64,000 bases of DNA from Aeromicrobium fastidiosum (GTDB lineage Bacteria; Actinomycetota; Actinomycetes; Propionibacteriales; Nocardioidaceae), in assembly GCF_017876595.1 (NCBI RefSeq), contig NZ_JAGIOG010000001.1, positions 3,286,001 to 3,350,000 of the forward strand, read 5' to 3'. Below, piece after piece: positions 44,421-53,721 of the stretch. The stretch's first letter is position 1; every line of letters begins with the position of its first letter. The position numbers and the translations under genes were made by a program. Below the pieces are notes generated by a model. The model ran no database searches. It saw nothing but the letters and a program-made list of their open reading frames with translations, and was not told where the DNA came from.

Positions 44421-44939
44421 CTAGGACGTGGGGCTGACCCCGCGATAGCGTCCGCGCACGTGGACCATCGCCTCGGCAGGTCCGATCTCGGCCCGTTCGA
44501 CGACGCCCTCGACCAGCAGCCCCCAGCCCACCTGGCGGGGCTCGGTGTCAGCGCGCCGGACGCCCAGCCAGCCGACCGAGCCGTCGAGCACGGGCCCCCA
44601 CTCGCCGTCGGACCACGTGCCGAGCGTGAACGGGCCACCGGGCGCGGGGGCAGTGCCGGCGAAGGCATCGGCCAGGAAGCGGTGATCCGCGCCGAGGACG
44701 TTGACGACCCAGGTCGACGGGTCCTCGTCCCAGAAGTCGGAGTCGGCGTCGACGAGGCCCAGCACCCGGGCGGGATCGCCGTCGGCCACCAGCAGGGACG
44801 AGATCGTGAGTCCCGCGCGATCGCGACCGCTGCCGGTCGTCCACACCGACACCGGCGACGGCAGTCGCCCCCGAAGCCGTCGCAGGGGGTCGCGCTCGCC
44901 CTCGGGCGGGACGAACGGGTGGTCGCTGTGGATCGTCAC
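44421..44939 (-). CDS. Flavin reductase-like domain protein
   Basis: The 172-aa protein has the split-barrel flavin reductase fold: LRRLRGRLPSPVSVWTTGSGRDRAGLTISSLLVADGDPARVLGLVDADSDFWDEDPSTWVVNVLGADHRFLADAFAG matches the FMN-binding, small-component flavin reductase layout. No partner monooxygenase is adjacent except the propeller protein, so the physiological electron acceptor is unknown. It ends 29 bp before the phoD gene on the same strand. Confidence 0.82.
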   Translation of the reverse strand: MTIHSDHPFVPPEGERDPLRRLRGRLPSPVSVWTTGSGRDRAGLTISSLLVADGDPARVLGLVDADSDFWDEDPSTWVVNVLGADHRFLADAFAGTAPAPGGPFTLGTWSDGEWGPVLDGSVGWLGVRRADTEPRQVGWGLLVEGVVERAEIGPAEAMVHVRGRYRGVSPTS

Positions 44940-44968
44940 GCCCCAACCCTACGGACGTCCCGCCGCGC

Positions 44969-46630
44969 CTACGGCCGCTGAGTCTCCAGCTCGACGGTCT
45001 CGCGGGAGACGTCCTGGGCGCTCCGGCGGGAGAACGTGCTGACGGGTGCGCGGTCGTACGTCAGGTTGAGTGCCGGTACACGGTCCTCGACGACGAACGT
45101 GGCCCGGGTGAACGCCTCGGCCCCCGGGGTGCGCACCTGGTCGACGCAGCGGAAGTCGGCCGTGAGGTCGTCCGGCGTGATCGTGGTGTTGACGTAGCCG
45201 CGCAGGTTGTTCTGGAACTTGAGGTGTGGGTTCCAGGCGAGCCACGGATGGGCCGTGGCAGCCGAGTCCGAGCCGTTGCCGCCCGAGGTGATCGACGAGC
45301 ACACCAGCTCGGTGCCGACCGACGGCCCCGTCGGGTCGTCGTAGTCGAGCTTGAGCTCGCTGGCCCAGTGGGCGTGCACGTCGCCGGTCAGCACCACGGG
45401 ATTGCGCACCCCGGCGTCGACCCAGCCCCGCGTGATGCGGTCGCGCGATGCCGCGTAGCCGTCCCAGGCGTCCATCGACACGGTCGTCAGCGGCCCCTGG
45501 TCGTTGTCGCGCTGGGCGAAGAACACCTGCTGGCCCAGCACGTCCCACCGCGCCCGCGAGTGCCGAAAGCCGTCGATCAGCCACTCCTCCTGCGCCTGGC
45601 CCGTGATCGACCGCGCGGGGTCGGCGGCGGCCGGGCAGTCCGTCCGGTAGCCGTCTCCGCAGCCCTGGTCGTCGCGGAACTGCCGTGTGTCGAGCATGTG
45701 GAACGTCGCGAGCCGGCCCCAGTGGAGGCGGCGGTAGATCTGCATGTTCGCCCCCCGCGGCACCGACGTCCGGCGCAGCGGCATGTTCTCGTAGTACGCG
45801 CGGAACGCGGCCTTGCGCCGGGCGAGGAAGCCGGGCGTCTCGGCGGGCTTCTCGGGGATGTCGCCGGCCCAGTTGTTGTCGACCTCGTGGTCGTCGAACA
45901 CGACGGCCCAGGCGGTCGCCGCGTGCGCCTCCTGCAGGTCGAGATCGGTCTTGTACTGCGCGTGACGCTGCCGGTAGCCCTCGAGCGTCGTGGTCTCGGG
46001 GCCGTCGTGGTCGCGCACGTTGCCGCCCGGAGCCACGTAGGCACCGGCGGTGTACTCGTACTGGTAGTCGCCCAGGTGCAGCACGAGATCGGGCCGGTCC
46101 TCGGCCAGCCGCCGGTAGGCCGTGAACAGGCCGTGCTCGAGCTGCGCGCACGAGACGAACGACATCGCCAGCGCCGAGGGCATCACTCCGCGGGGCGGGG
46201 CCGTGACGGCACGTCCGGTGCGCGACAGGAAGGGGCCGACCGAGAAGCGGTACCAGTACTCGCGCGACGGCTCGAGGTCGTCGACCTCGACGTGCACCGC
46301 GTACCCACGGTCGCGGTCGGTGCGGGTGACCCCTCGCCGGACGATCCTGCGGAACCGCTCGTCGGTCGCGACCTGCCAGGCCACGGGGACGCGCAGCGAC
46401 GGCATGCCGCCCAACCCGTCGCCGGCCAACGGGTCGACCGCGAGCCGGGTCCAGATCACGAATCCGTCGGGGTCGGGATCGCCGGCGGCTACGCCGAGCG
46501 TGAACGGGTCGCGTCGCAGGTTGAGGGCGTGAGTGCGCGCATCGGCCGGGCCGGTGGCGAGCACCGGGGTCACGGCGCCGGCGCCGATGACGGCGCCGTA
46601 GGTCAGGAAGTCTCGTCGCGTGGTGGGCAT
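44969..46630 (-). CDS. phoD: Alkaline phosphatase D (PhoD), Tat-exported
   Basis: The 553-aa protein from ATG 46630 starts with a twin-arginine signal: MPTTRRDFLTYGAVIGAGAVTPVLATGPADA. The mature enzyme is a metallophosphoesterase that releases phosphate from phosphodiesters and monoesters outside the cell. Motifs: PFTLGVAAGDPDPDGFVIWTRL, LHLGDYQYEY, VFDDHEVDNNWAGDIPEKP, and VLTGDVHAHWASELKLD, which together supply the Fe/Ca ligands. The length is normal for PhoD. It is divergent from xylB. No PHO box was identified by eye. Confidence 0.93.
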   Translation of the reverse strand: MPTTRRDFLTYGAVIGAGAVTPVLATGPADARTHALNLRRDPFTLGVAAGDPDPDGFVIWTRLAVDPLAGDGLGGMPSLRVPVAWQVATDERFRRIVRRGVTRTDRDRGYAVHVEVDDLEPSREYWYRFSVGPFLSRTGRAVTAPPRGVMPSALAMSFVSCAQLEHGLFTAYRRLAEDRPDLVLHLGDYQYEYTAGAYVAPGGNVRDHDGPETTTLEGYRQRHAQYKTDLDLQEAHAATAWAVVFDDHEVDNNWAGDIPEKPAETPGFLARRKAAFRAYYENMPLRRTSVPRGANMQIYRRLHWGRLATFHMLDTRQFRDDQGCGDGYRTDCPAAADPARSITGQAQEEWLIDGFRHSRARWDVLGQQVFFAQRDNDQGPLTTVSMDAWDGYAASRDRITRGWVDAGVRNPVVLTGDVHAHWASELKLDYDDPTGPSVGTELVCSSITSGGNGSDSAATAHPWLAWNPHLKFQNNLRGYVNTTITPDDLTADFRCVDQVRTPGAEAFTRATFVVEDRVPALNLTYDRAPVSTFSRRSAQDVSRETVELETQRP

Positions 46631-46702
46631 GCATCCAGTCCTCGCCCGCTCAGGTGAACGGCCGACGACACCGACCCGACGTCTCGGAGAAGATGTTGGT
46701 GG

Positions 46703-46730
46703 TTGACTTAGTTCAAGAGTCATACTAAAC
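46703..46730 (+). promoter_or_regulatory. xylBA promoter with inverted repeat operator
   Basis: A TTGACT -35 (46703-46708) is followed 17 bases later by TAAACA as a weak -10. TTAGT (46708-46712) and ACTAA (46724-46728) form an inverted repeat covering the promoter. ROK-type repressors often bind such TTAGT-ACTAA repeats in actinobacteria, so it is a plausible operator for the XylR gene downstream. The xylB ATG follows at 46738, leaving a very short leader. Confidence 0.45.
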
Positions 46731-46737
46731 ATGGGTC

Positions 46738-48123
46738 ATGGCAACTGACCTGGTGCTCGGCATCGACTCGTCGACCCAGTCGACCAAGGCCGTCCTCGTC
46801 GACGCAGCGACCGGCGAGGTCGTGGCGCACGCGTCGGCCCCCCATCCGACCGGCACCGCGGTCGACCCGCGGGCGTGGCTCACGGCGTTCGACTCCGCGA
46901 CCGACGGCCTGATCGAGCGCGCGTCCGCGATCTCCGTCGGCGGTCAGCAGCACGGCATGGTGGCTCTGGACTCCGCGGGGGCACCGGTGCACGACGCGCT
47001 GCTCTGGAACGACACCCGGTCCGCACCGCAGGCCGTCGACCTCGTCGCCGAGCTCGGTGGCCCCCAGCAGTGCGCCGAGGCGATCGGCAGCGTGCTCGTC
47101 GCGTCGTTCACGTCGACCAAGCTGCGCTGGCTGCGCGACCACCAGCCCGATGCCGCCGCACGCACCCGCGACGTGCTGCTCCCCCACGACTACGTGTCGC
47201 GCCACGTCTCCGGCGGCGATGTGTTCACCGACCGCGGCGACGCATCGGGCACAGGCTACTTCTCAACCGCCGATGACGTCTGGCGGCCCGATCTCGCCGA
47301 GGCGGCGATCGGGCACGCCATCGCGCTCCCCCGCATCGTGGGTCCCGCCGAGATCGCCGGCGTGACCGCATCGGGTCTGGTGATCGGTGCAGGGACGGGC
47401 GACAACATGGCCGCTGCGCTCGCGCTCGACCTCGAGCCCGGCGATGTCGTCGTGTCGATCGGCACGTCGGGCGTCGCATCGACCATCAGCACGACGCGCG
47501 TGGCCGACGGCACGGGGTCGGTGACGGGCTTCGCCGACGCGACCGGCAACTTCCTGCCGATGGGCACCACGATGAACGCCGCGCGCATCCTTGACCTGCA
47601 GTGCGCACTGCTCGGCGTCGACCACGACGAGCTCGGCCGGCTCGCGCTCGCCGCCCCCGCCGGTGCCAACGGGCTCACGATCTCGCCCTACTACGCCGGC
47701 GAGCGCACGCCCAACCGTCCCGACGCGACCGGCACGTGGGCGGGGCTGACCGTCTCGACGTCCCGCGAGGACGTCGCCCGCGCCGCCTTCGAGGCGCTGC
47801 TGTGCTCGCTGGCCGATGCCGTCGACCTCGTCACGTCGATGACCGGCCAGCCCGCCCGACGCATCCTGATGGTCGGCGGCGCTGCCCAGAACGCGGCGGT
47901 CCACGCCCTCGCCCCGGCGATCTTCGGTGCGCCCGTCACGGTGCCGGCCCCCGGTGAGTACGTCGCGCTCGGCGCGGCGCGGCAGGCGGCCTGGGCGCTC
48001 TCGGGATCGTCGACGCTCCCCGCGTGGACGCCGCCGCCGTCCGAGACGTACGACGCCGAGGCGACGCCCGACGTGCGGCAGGCCTATGCCGCGCTGCGCG
48101 ACCGCACGGCCACCTGGCACTGA
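46738..48123 (+). CDS. xylB: Xylulokinase
   Basis: XylB phosphorylates D-xylulose to xylulose-5-phosphate with ATP. The 461-aa protein is an FGGY kinase: the N-terminal phosphate loop is [17 protein letters not shown], followed by [11 protein letters not shown] (the xylulokinase-type substrate helix), [12 protein letters not shown], and the C-terminal ATP domain [25 protein letters not shown] and [12 protein letters not shown]. It lies 43 bp before xylA and the two are surely co-transcribed. Confidence 0.95.
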   Translation: MATDLVLGIDSSTQSTKAVLVDAATGEVVAHASAPHPTGTAVDPRAWLTAFDSATDGLIERASAISVGGQQHGMVALDSAGAPVHDALLWNDTRSAPQAVDLVAELGGPQQCAEAIGSVLVASFTSTKLRWLRDHQPDAAARTRDVLLPHDYVSRHVSGGDVFTDRGDASGTGYFSTADDVWRPDLAEAAIGHAIALPRIVGPAEIAGVTASGLVIGAGTGDNMAAALALDLEPGDVVVSIGTSGVASTISTTRVADGTGSVTGFADATGNFLPMGTTMNAARILDLQCALLGVDHDELGRLALAAPAGANGLTISPYYAGERTPNRPDATGTWAGLTVSTSREDVARAAFEALLCSLADAVDLVTSMTGQPARRILMVGGAAQNAAVHALAPAIFGAPVTVPAPGEYVALGAARQAAWALSGSSTLPAWTPPPSETYDAEATPDVRQAYAALRDRTATWH

Positions 48124-48166
48124 CGCCCGACAGACAACCAGCACCACCGACACAGATTGGCTGACC

Positions 48167-49327
48167 ATGACCATCCCCACCCCTGCCCCGTCCGACAAGT
48201 TCTCCTTCGGGCTCTGGACCGTCGCGTACGGCGGCCGCGACCCGTTCGGCGAGGCCACGCGCGCCGACATGGACCCCATCTACGCGCTCGAGAACCTGGC
48301 CCGCATCGGCGCGTACGGCGTCAACTTCCACGATGACGACCTGATCCCCTTCGGCTCGGACGACGCGAAGCGCGATGGCATCATCGCGCGCTGGAAGAAG
48401 GGCCTGGACGACACCGGCCTGGTCGTCACGACCGCCACGACCAACCTGTTCACGCACCCCGTGTTCAAGGACGGCGGCTTCACGTCCAACGACCGCGACG
48501 TCCGCCGCTTCGCGATCCGCAAGGTCATGCGCAACATCGACCTCGCCGCCGAGCTGGGCGCCAAGGTCTACGTCTGCTGGGGCGGACGCGAGGGCGCCGA
48601 GTCGGGCGCTGCCAAGGACGTCGCGGCGGCACTCGACCGCTACCGCGAGGCCTTCAACGTCCTGGGCGAGTTCGTCCACGACAAGGGCTACGACATGAAG
48701 TTCGCGATCGAACCCAAGCCCAACGAGCCCCGCGGCGACATCCTGCTGCCGACGATCGGCCACGCGCTGGCGTTCATCAACACCCTCGACCGCTCCGAGA
48801 TGGTCGGCGTCAACCCCGAGATCGGGCACGAGGAGATGGCCGGCCTCAACGCGGCGCACGGCTACGCGCAGGCGCTGTGGCAGGGCAAGCTCTTCCACAT
48901 CGACCTCAACGGCCAGAGCGGTCCGCGCTACGACCAGGACTTCCGGTTCGGTGCCGGCAACGTGCGCGGCGCGTTCTGGGTCGTCGACACGATCCTGGCC
49001 GGTGGCTACGACGGCCCCGTCCACTTCGACTTCAAGACGCCCCGCACCGAGGACGACAAGGGCGTCTGGGCGTCGGCCGCGGGCTGCATGACCAACTACC
49101 TCGTCCTGCGCGACAAGGTGCAGGCGTTCCGCGCCGATCCGGAGGTGCAGGCCGCGCTCGAGGCCGCCAAGCTGCCCGAGCTCGCCGTCCCGACGCTCGA
49201 CGACGGCGAGGGCTGGGCCGAGCTCGAGAAGGCCGAGCTGCGCGATCCCGACGAGCTGGCTGCCCGCGGAGCGGCGTTCGAGCACCTCGACCAGCTGGCG
49301 CTCGAGCACCTGTACGGGGTGCGCTGA
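48167..49327 (+). CDS. xylA: Xylose isomerase
   Basis: XylA converts D-xylose to D-xylulose using two divalent metals. The 386-aa protein from ATG 48167 shows [14 protein letters not shown] (catalytic His), [38 protein letters not shown] (metal Glu), [35 protein letters not shown] (second metal site) and [16 protein letters not shown]. The size is that of actinobacterial class I xylose isomerases (about 385-395 aa). An upstream in-frame extension to 47927 is a shadow of xylB. Confidence 0.97.
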   Translation: MTIPTPAPSDKFSFGLWTVAYGGRDPFGEATRADMDPIYALENLARIGAYGVNFHDDDLIPFGSDDAKRDGIIARWKKGLDDTGLVVTTATTNLFTHPVFKDGGFTSNDRDVRRFAIRKVMRNIDLAAELGAKVYVCWGGREGAESGAAKDVAAALDRYREAFNVLGEFVHDKGYDMKFAIEPKPNEPRGDILLPTIGHALAFINTLDRSEMVGVNPEIGHEEMAGLNAAHGYAQALWQGKLFHIDLNGQSGPRYDQDFRFGAGNVRGAFWVVDTILAGGYDGPVHFDFKTPRTEDDKGVWASAAGCMTNYLVLRDKVQAFRADPEVQAALEAAKLPELAVPTLDDGEGWAELEKAELRDPDELAARGAAFEHLDQLALEHLYGVR

Positions 49328-49329
49328 GC

Positions 49330-50553
49330 GTGGCCCCCCGGGTCGGCTCGGGCGGACGGCCGACCGGAGCACCGGTCGGCACGGAGCAGGTGAGGCGCCA
49401 GAACACGGGCCTCGTCCTGCGCTCGCTGCGGGCCGAGGGCCCCGCGAGCCGCACCGAGCTGGCCCGTCGCACGGGTCTGGCCAAGGCCACGGTCGGCACG
49501 ATCGTGGCCGAGCTCGAGCTCGGCCGGGCGGTCACCGAGGACGGCGTCGCGTCGTCCTCGGCAGTGCCGGCCGGCCGGGGTCGTCCCGGCCGGCCGGTGA
49601 CCCTCACGGGTGAGTCGATCATCGGGCTCGGCCTCGAGGTCAACGTCGACTACGTGGCGGCGGTCGCGCTCGACCTGTCGGGCAACGTCGTGGCGGTCGA
49701 AACGCGCCCCGTCTCCACGGCCGGGCGACCGCCCAGCGCCCGCGAGCTCGTCGAGCTCGCGACCGACGTGCGGGCAGACCTCGTGGCCGGCGGCAGGCGG
49801 GTCGTCAGCGCGACCGTCGCGGTGCCCGGTCTCGTCGCGCATGACAACCGCACGGTGTCGTGGGCACCCAACCTCGGCTGGGACGGCCGCGAGCTGGCCG
49901 CCGAGCTCGAGCACGCCTTCGACGGCGACTGCCCCACCACGGTCGACAACGACGCCAACTGTGCAGCCCTCGCGGAGGCGTCCCACGGCGTCGCGACCGA
50001 CGTCGTCGACTCGCTCTACCTCACCGGCACGATCGGCATCGGTGCCGGCATCGTCCGTGACGGGACGCTGCTGCGCGGCGGTTCGGGCTTCGCCGGCGAG
50101 GTCGGCCACATGCCGGTCGGCGACCCGGCCGCCCAGTGCGGATGCGGCCGGATGGGGTGCTGGGAGGCGTCCGTCGGACTGCGCGCGATGCTCACGGCCG
50201 TGGGCATGGATGAGCAGTCCACCCCCCTGCAGACCGCCACCGCGGTCGCCGAGCGGGCCGTCGACGACGAGCGGGTGCGTGCGGCGCTCGAGGTGCTGGG
50301 GCTCGACCTCGGCCGCGGGCTCGCGACCCTGGCGGCAGTGCTCGACCCGTCGGCGATCGTCCTCGGCGGCTACTTCGTGCCGCTGGGACAGTTCGTCGTC
50401 CCGGCGGCCCAGGCCGTGCTCGCCGAGCGCCTGCCGACTGCCCAACTGCACCTGCCGGAGATCCGGCTCAGCTCGCTCGGCATCCACGCCGCCGCCCTGG
50501 GTGCCGCCGAGCACGCGCTCGTCGACGTGTTCACGGGCTCGCTCGCGCTGTAG
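49330..50553 (+). CDS. xylR: ROK-family regulator of xylose genes (XylR-like)
   Basis: The 407-aa product from GTG 49330 starts 3 bp after xylA. An N-terminal winged-helix (RRQNTGLVLRSLRAEGPASRTELARRTGLAKATVGTIVAELE, about 20-62) is fused to a sugar-kinase-like ROK domain. That domain has GTIGIGAGIVRDG, a phosphate loop, the ROK signature AGEVGHMPVG and the zinc motif CGCGRMGCWE (about 266-275). ROK regulators typically repress until a sugar (here xylose or its derivative) binds. Position at the end of xylBA indicates autocontrol of this operon. Confidence 0.9.
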   Translation: MAPRVGSGGRPTGAPVGTEQVRRQNTGLVLRSLRAEGPASRTELARRTGLAKATVGTIVAELELGRAVTEDGVASSSAVPAGRGRPGRPVTLTGESIIGLGLEVNVDYVAAVALDLSGNVVAVETRPVSTAGRPPSARELVELATDVRADLVAGGRRVVSATVAVPGLVAHDNRTVSWAPNLGWDGRELAAELEHAFDGDCPTTVDNDANCAALAEASHGVATDVVDSLYLTGTIGIGAGIVRDGTLLRGGSGFAGEVGHMPVGDPAAQCGCGRMGCWEASVGLRAMLTAVGMDEQSTPLQTATAVAERAVDDERVRAALEVLGLDLGRGLATLAAVLDPSAIVLGGYFVPLGQFVVPAAQAVLAERLPTAQLHLPEIRLSSLGIHAAALGAAEHALVDVFTGSLAL

Positions 50554-50569
50554 GCCGGCCCAAGCGTCA

Positions 50570-51409
50570 TCAGGTCAGGTGGTCGTTGCTGCCACTGACC
50601 CACGCGACGTAGCGATCGGCCGACCGCTGCACCGTCAGGTCCGCACCCGGCCCGATACCGGCCCCGAAGTTGTTGAACAGGTGGTCGTACTCCCAGCCGC
50701 CGACGTGATCGGCGATGCGCCGCACGACGCCGGCCGACAGCGGGATGCGGTTGGGGTAGCTGCGCAGGAACGTCACTCCCCCGTCGGCCACCGGGAAGAT
50801 CGCGTCGCCGGCGAGCAGCACACCACGGCCCAGCGACGGCGGGTCCGACCACAGCGCCACGGTGCTGCCCTTGAAGTGGCCACCGACCTGGTGGAGCCAG
50901 ATGCCCGGAAGCACCTCGAACGGCTCGCTCCACGTCCGCATCGCCGGCACCCACCGACCGACCCACTGCCGGTCGGTCTCGGCGATCCACACCGGGGCGT
51001 CGTCGAAGGCCGCGCTCCACGCGGACTGCGCTCCGTACATGTGCGGGTGGCTCGCGACGACCGCTGCGACACCGCCGAGCTCACGCACCCGCTCGACCGA
51101 TGCGTCGTCGATCAGGCCGGGCGGGTCGAACAGCAGGTTGCCGTCGGCGGTCTGCACCAGGACGGCCTGCTGGCCGATGCCGACGTCGTCGGCCCCGACG
51201 AACCACATCCGCTCGACCACCGGCGACACCTGCACGGAGCGTCCCTCGGCCTCCAGGCCCGCGAGCGTCGCCCACGCCTGACCCGAGGTCGGGACGTACT
51301 GCCGCTCGTCCTCGCAGATGTCGCACCGCTCGGGCTCGGTGTCCGACGGTCCCCGCTCCACGCCGCACGCGCGGCACAGCCAGATGGTCGACGACGTCGA
51401 AAGGTCCAT
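50570..51409 (-). CDS. MBL-fold protein with N-terminal zinc ribbon and odd metal site
   Basis: The 279-aa protein from ATG 51409 (ATG 51421 is possible) begins with a rubredoxin-like zinc ribbon: CRACG...CDICEDE. The MBL core has WFVGADDVGIGQQAVLVQTADGNLLFDPPGLID, then ASHPHMYGAQ where classic enzymes have HxHxDH. The first two histidines are kept; Asp and the third His are replaced by YGA. GGHFKGST and LLAGDAIFPV follow, so some metal ligands remain. It lies on the minus strand downstream of the four-gene cassette, with only 36 bp between, but its codon use is high-GC like the host. Function unknown. Confidence 0.75.
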   Translation of the reverse strand: MDLSTSSTIWLCRACGVERGPSDTEPERCDICEDERQYVPTSGQAWATLAGLEAEGRSVQVSPVVERMWFVGADDVGIGQQAVLVQTADGNLLFDPPGLIDDASVERVRELGGVAAVVASHPHMYGAQSAWSAAFDDAPVWIAETDRQWVGRWVPAMRTWSEPFEVLPGIWLHQVGGHFKGSTVALWSDPPSLGRGVLLAGDAIFPVADGGVTFLRSYPNRIPLSAGVVRRIADHVGGWEYDHLFNNFGAGIGPGADLTVQRSADRYVAWVSGSNDHLT

Positions 51410-51445
51410 GCGACCGATCATGCCCGTGAAAGGCCACAGCGCAAA

Positions 51446-52000
51446 CTAAGTGCTGAGTCCTCGCGTTCGGGCGAAGTTCCCTACGTTCTCAAGAAGTATC
51501 TCGCGAGTAGTGTCGTTCTCGACGCGCACGTCTGCGGCGCCTGCCAGCTTCTCTGCCTCCACGTCATATTGCCCGTAGAGTTCGAGTTGTCGCTGTCGGT
51601 CAGGCTCAGCCAACTCTGAGAATCTGTCCGCCAAGCGAGCCAGGCGATGAGTCCTCGATGCACTGACATGCAGCAGCGTCAGCGCGGGGAAGGTCTGGCG
51701 GAGCTGGTCGATCGAGGTAGCAAATCGGATGGCGTCTACGACCGCTCGAGGTTCCCTGCCTGCTTCTACGGAGCGGGACACAATGGTGTCCGTCACCAGA
51801 TTTGCGATCCGCTCCACGTCGTGACGCTCGAGGAACGCCCGGCCTATCTCGGCCCTCGGCAGGGAAGCCATCCTCAGATCCTGAGCCAGGAGTGCGCCCA
51901 CGTCTATCAAATCTAGATGCGCCAAGGCCGAGAGATATCGTGCAACCGTGGACTTGCCGGAACCTGGAAGCCCGACCAGAACAACCACGTCAGCGGACAC
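51446..52000 (-). CDS. P-loop nucleoside/nucleotide kinase-like protein
   Basis: From GTG 52000 the product has 184 aa: SADVVVLVGLPGSGKSTVARYLSALAHLDLIDVGALLAQDLR. GLPGSGKST is a Walker A at residues about 10-18, followed by an adenylate-kinase-like lid and helices (RAFLERHDVERIANLVTDTIVSRSVEAGREPRAVVDAIRF, LTLLHVSASRTHRLARLADRF). The LHVSAS...R pattern resembles the DxxxxxR region of small-molecule kinases. The start overlaps the methyltransferase stop by 11 bp. It is the last gene of a four-gene cassette, so it probably phosphorylates the product or a precursor. Confidence 0.65.
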   Translation of the reverse strand: MSADVVVLVGLPGSGKSTVARYLSALAHLDLIDVGALLAQDLRMASLPRAEIGRAFLERHDVERIANLVTDTIVSRSVEAGREPRAVVDAIRFATSIDQLRQTFPALTLLHVSASRTHRLARLADRFSELAEPDRQRQLELYGQYDVEAEKLAGAADVRVENDTTREILLENVGNFARTRGLST

Positions 52001-52616
52001 GTGCGATAAACCAGGCTGACGAGTGGGTGTGCCGACCGACGACAGGCTCGTGGCTTTCGGTGATGGTGCCGGTCTCCCAATAGGCGACATCGAAATTGCG
52101 CGTCAGTGCTTGCCGGTATGAGTTAGCACTCCGCAGGTAGAGATCGACCGTTCCATGCCCGTTGGGGATGGGAAGTTCCGACGTCAGCGCCGAGCCGGCG
52201 AACACAGTTCCCGGAGCCTGCTTGCCGCAGAACACCAACAGGTCATCTAGCTCAGCATCGTCCAGACAGTGAAGGAGACCGTAAGCCAGGACGATCTGGA
52301 AATGGGTCATCCCATAGACGACGGAGCTCTTCGAGCACATCGAGACCACTGAATCCGATCGAACCAAATCGGTTCGCCGTTGGTCCAGCCGTTGAATAGC
52401 CACGGGATCGCAGTCGACGGCGAGCACCGTGAAACCTTGCGCGACCATAGCGAAAGTGTTGCGTCCCTCTCCGCAGCCAAGATCGACAGCATGCCCCTTC
52501 ATCGACAAGCCGAGCACGCCGGACATCAACCGTCCCGGCGTCGAACCCCACACATCATCGATGCGGTCGTAGAGCTCGCCATAAGGGCGCGAAGTCGCGA
52601 TCTGCCAATCAGCCAA
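51990..52616 (-). CDS. SAM-dependent methyltransferase
   Basis: A 208-aa product is read from TTG 52616, which overlaps the kinase stop by 8 bp and follows GGTGG. An ORF extension to 52757 is Arg-rich and lies wholly inside the upstream gene, so I reject it. The class I methyltransferase motif I is GHAVDLGCGEGRN (about 40-52), then VLAVDCDPVAI (motif II acid), HFQIVLAYGLLHCLDDAELDDLL (motif IV region). Family resembles TehB/UbiE-type small-molecule methyltransferases. Its neighbours suggest methylation of a nucleotide-like metabolite, but that is inference. Confidence 0.7.
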   Translation of the reverse strand: MADWQIATSRPYGELYDRIDDVWGSTPGRLMSGVLGLSMKGHAVDLGCGEGRNTFAMVAQGFTVLAVDCDPVAIQRLDQRRTDLVRSDSVVSMCSKSSVVYGMTHFQIVLAYGLLHCLDDAELDDLLVFCGKQAPGTVFAGSALTSELPIPNGHGTVDLYLRSANSYRQALTRNFDVAYWETGTITESHEPVVGRHTHSSAWFIARVR

Positions 52617-53721
52617 GGCGCGCCACCTGGTGAGCCGTGCTTGCAAGCACGAGGCTCGCATTGATCTTTGGAGGCATCGACGACAGTCCTGCTCCAAGAA
52701 GCGCAAGGCCCTTCGTATACGTCTCACCATCGCCGACGGCGCCGCTGGCAATCGCATGACGACGCGTTTCGATCACAGCCCCAACAACGCGCGACATGAG
52801 ACGCCCAAACAAGCGCTCGTCCGCCCACTTCTGGATTCTACCGACGTCGGCAGGCTCGCCGAACTCATGACCCGAGATCAGATCGTCCATTGCCAACAGG
52901 TCGGTCATCCGCGCACTACGGGGAGCGACCAGGAACTTTAGCGAGCATTCCATCATCAGGAAGTCGACCGCGCGCCAGCGCTCGGCCGTCCATCCAAAAT
53001 CTATGAGGAAAGTCTTGCCCGCCTCGTCGAGGAGCACGTTCTGCGTATGCAGGTCACCATGGACGACGCCCAGCCGAATCGGAACGACTTCGTTGCTCAA
53101 CTCCTCGACGCGGTCGCTCAACGAGAGAACCGATGAAACGCCCGATGCACCAACCAGCGCCTCGGCACCCGCTCTACCAAGACGATCTGCTGATCCAACG
53201 AGGTCGCGCCGGTCGACCCACCAGTCGAGTGCCTCGTGCAACGGCTGACTTTCTGTCACGGTCTCCGACTGGTCGTAGTGCCAGACCTTCATGCGGTCGC
53301 CGAACAACGAATTCATGCATGCGACGGCGGCATCGGCAGACTCCAGCCCACGAAGGTGGTCACGCAAGCTGCTGACAGGTGAGTCTGAGACGAACTCGCT
53401 CCTAAGCAGAGCTGTTGCACCGTCGCCCGACTTGGATCGCACCAAAAACGCCTTGGGCGTATCGGCATCGATGGCGTAGGCGTAGTTCACGATCGCGTCA
53501 TACTCGCGCTGTAGTTTTGCAGCGCTTCCGATCTTGAAAACATGCAGCCGCGACATGACATTGGCACGAGGTGTCCGCCATCGGGCCTGCCACACCGAGG
53601 CCCCGCTCAAGCCCTTGTCCAACGCGTCCAGGTAGACGATCGGTGCTCCGCTCGAGGCCTGTCCGATCAGCTCGCGATGCACGTCGGCGCCAAGCAAACC
53701 CAAGTGATCGAGAACGGTCAC
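52609..53721 (-). CDS. APH-fold (aminoglycoside phosphotransferase-like) kinase
   Basis: The 370-aa protein has the protein-kinase-like APH fold. A glycine-rich GLSGASVWQARW lies near residues 37-48, and the lysine that should follow is in LHVFKIGSAAKLQREY. The catalytic loop VVHGDLHTQNVLL (Asp in HGD, Asn) and the metal-binding IDFGWT sit at about 230-255. The C-terminal half is helical. This fold phosphorylates small molecules or choline/aminoglycosides rather than proteins. Its start overlaps the RNR-like gene (ATGA) and its stop overlaps the methyltransferase TTG. It could also be a regulatory pseudokinase; the motif set looks active. Confidence 0.7.
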   Translation of the reverse strand: MTVLDHLGLLGADVHRELIGQASSGAPIVYLDALDKGLSGASVWQARWRTPRANVMSRLHVFKIGSAAKLQREYDAIVNYAYAIDADTPKAFLVRSKSGDGATALLRSEFVSDSPVSSLRDHLRGLESADAAVACMNSLFGDRMKVWHYDQSETVTESQPLHEALDWWVDRRDLVGSADRLGRAGAEALVGASGVSSVLSLSDRVEELSNEVVPIRLGVVHGDLHTQNVLLDEAGKTFLIDFGWTAERWRAVDFLMMECSLKFLVAPRSARMTDLLAMDDLISGHEFGEPADVGRIQKWADERLFGRLMSRVVGAVIETRRHAIASGAVGDGETYTKGLALLGAGLSSMPPKINASLVLASTAHQVARLG

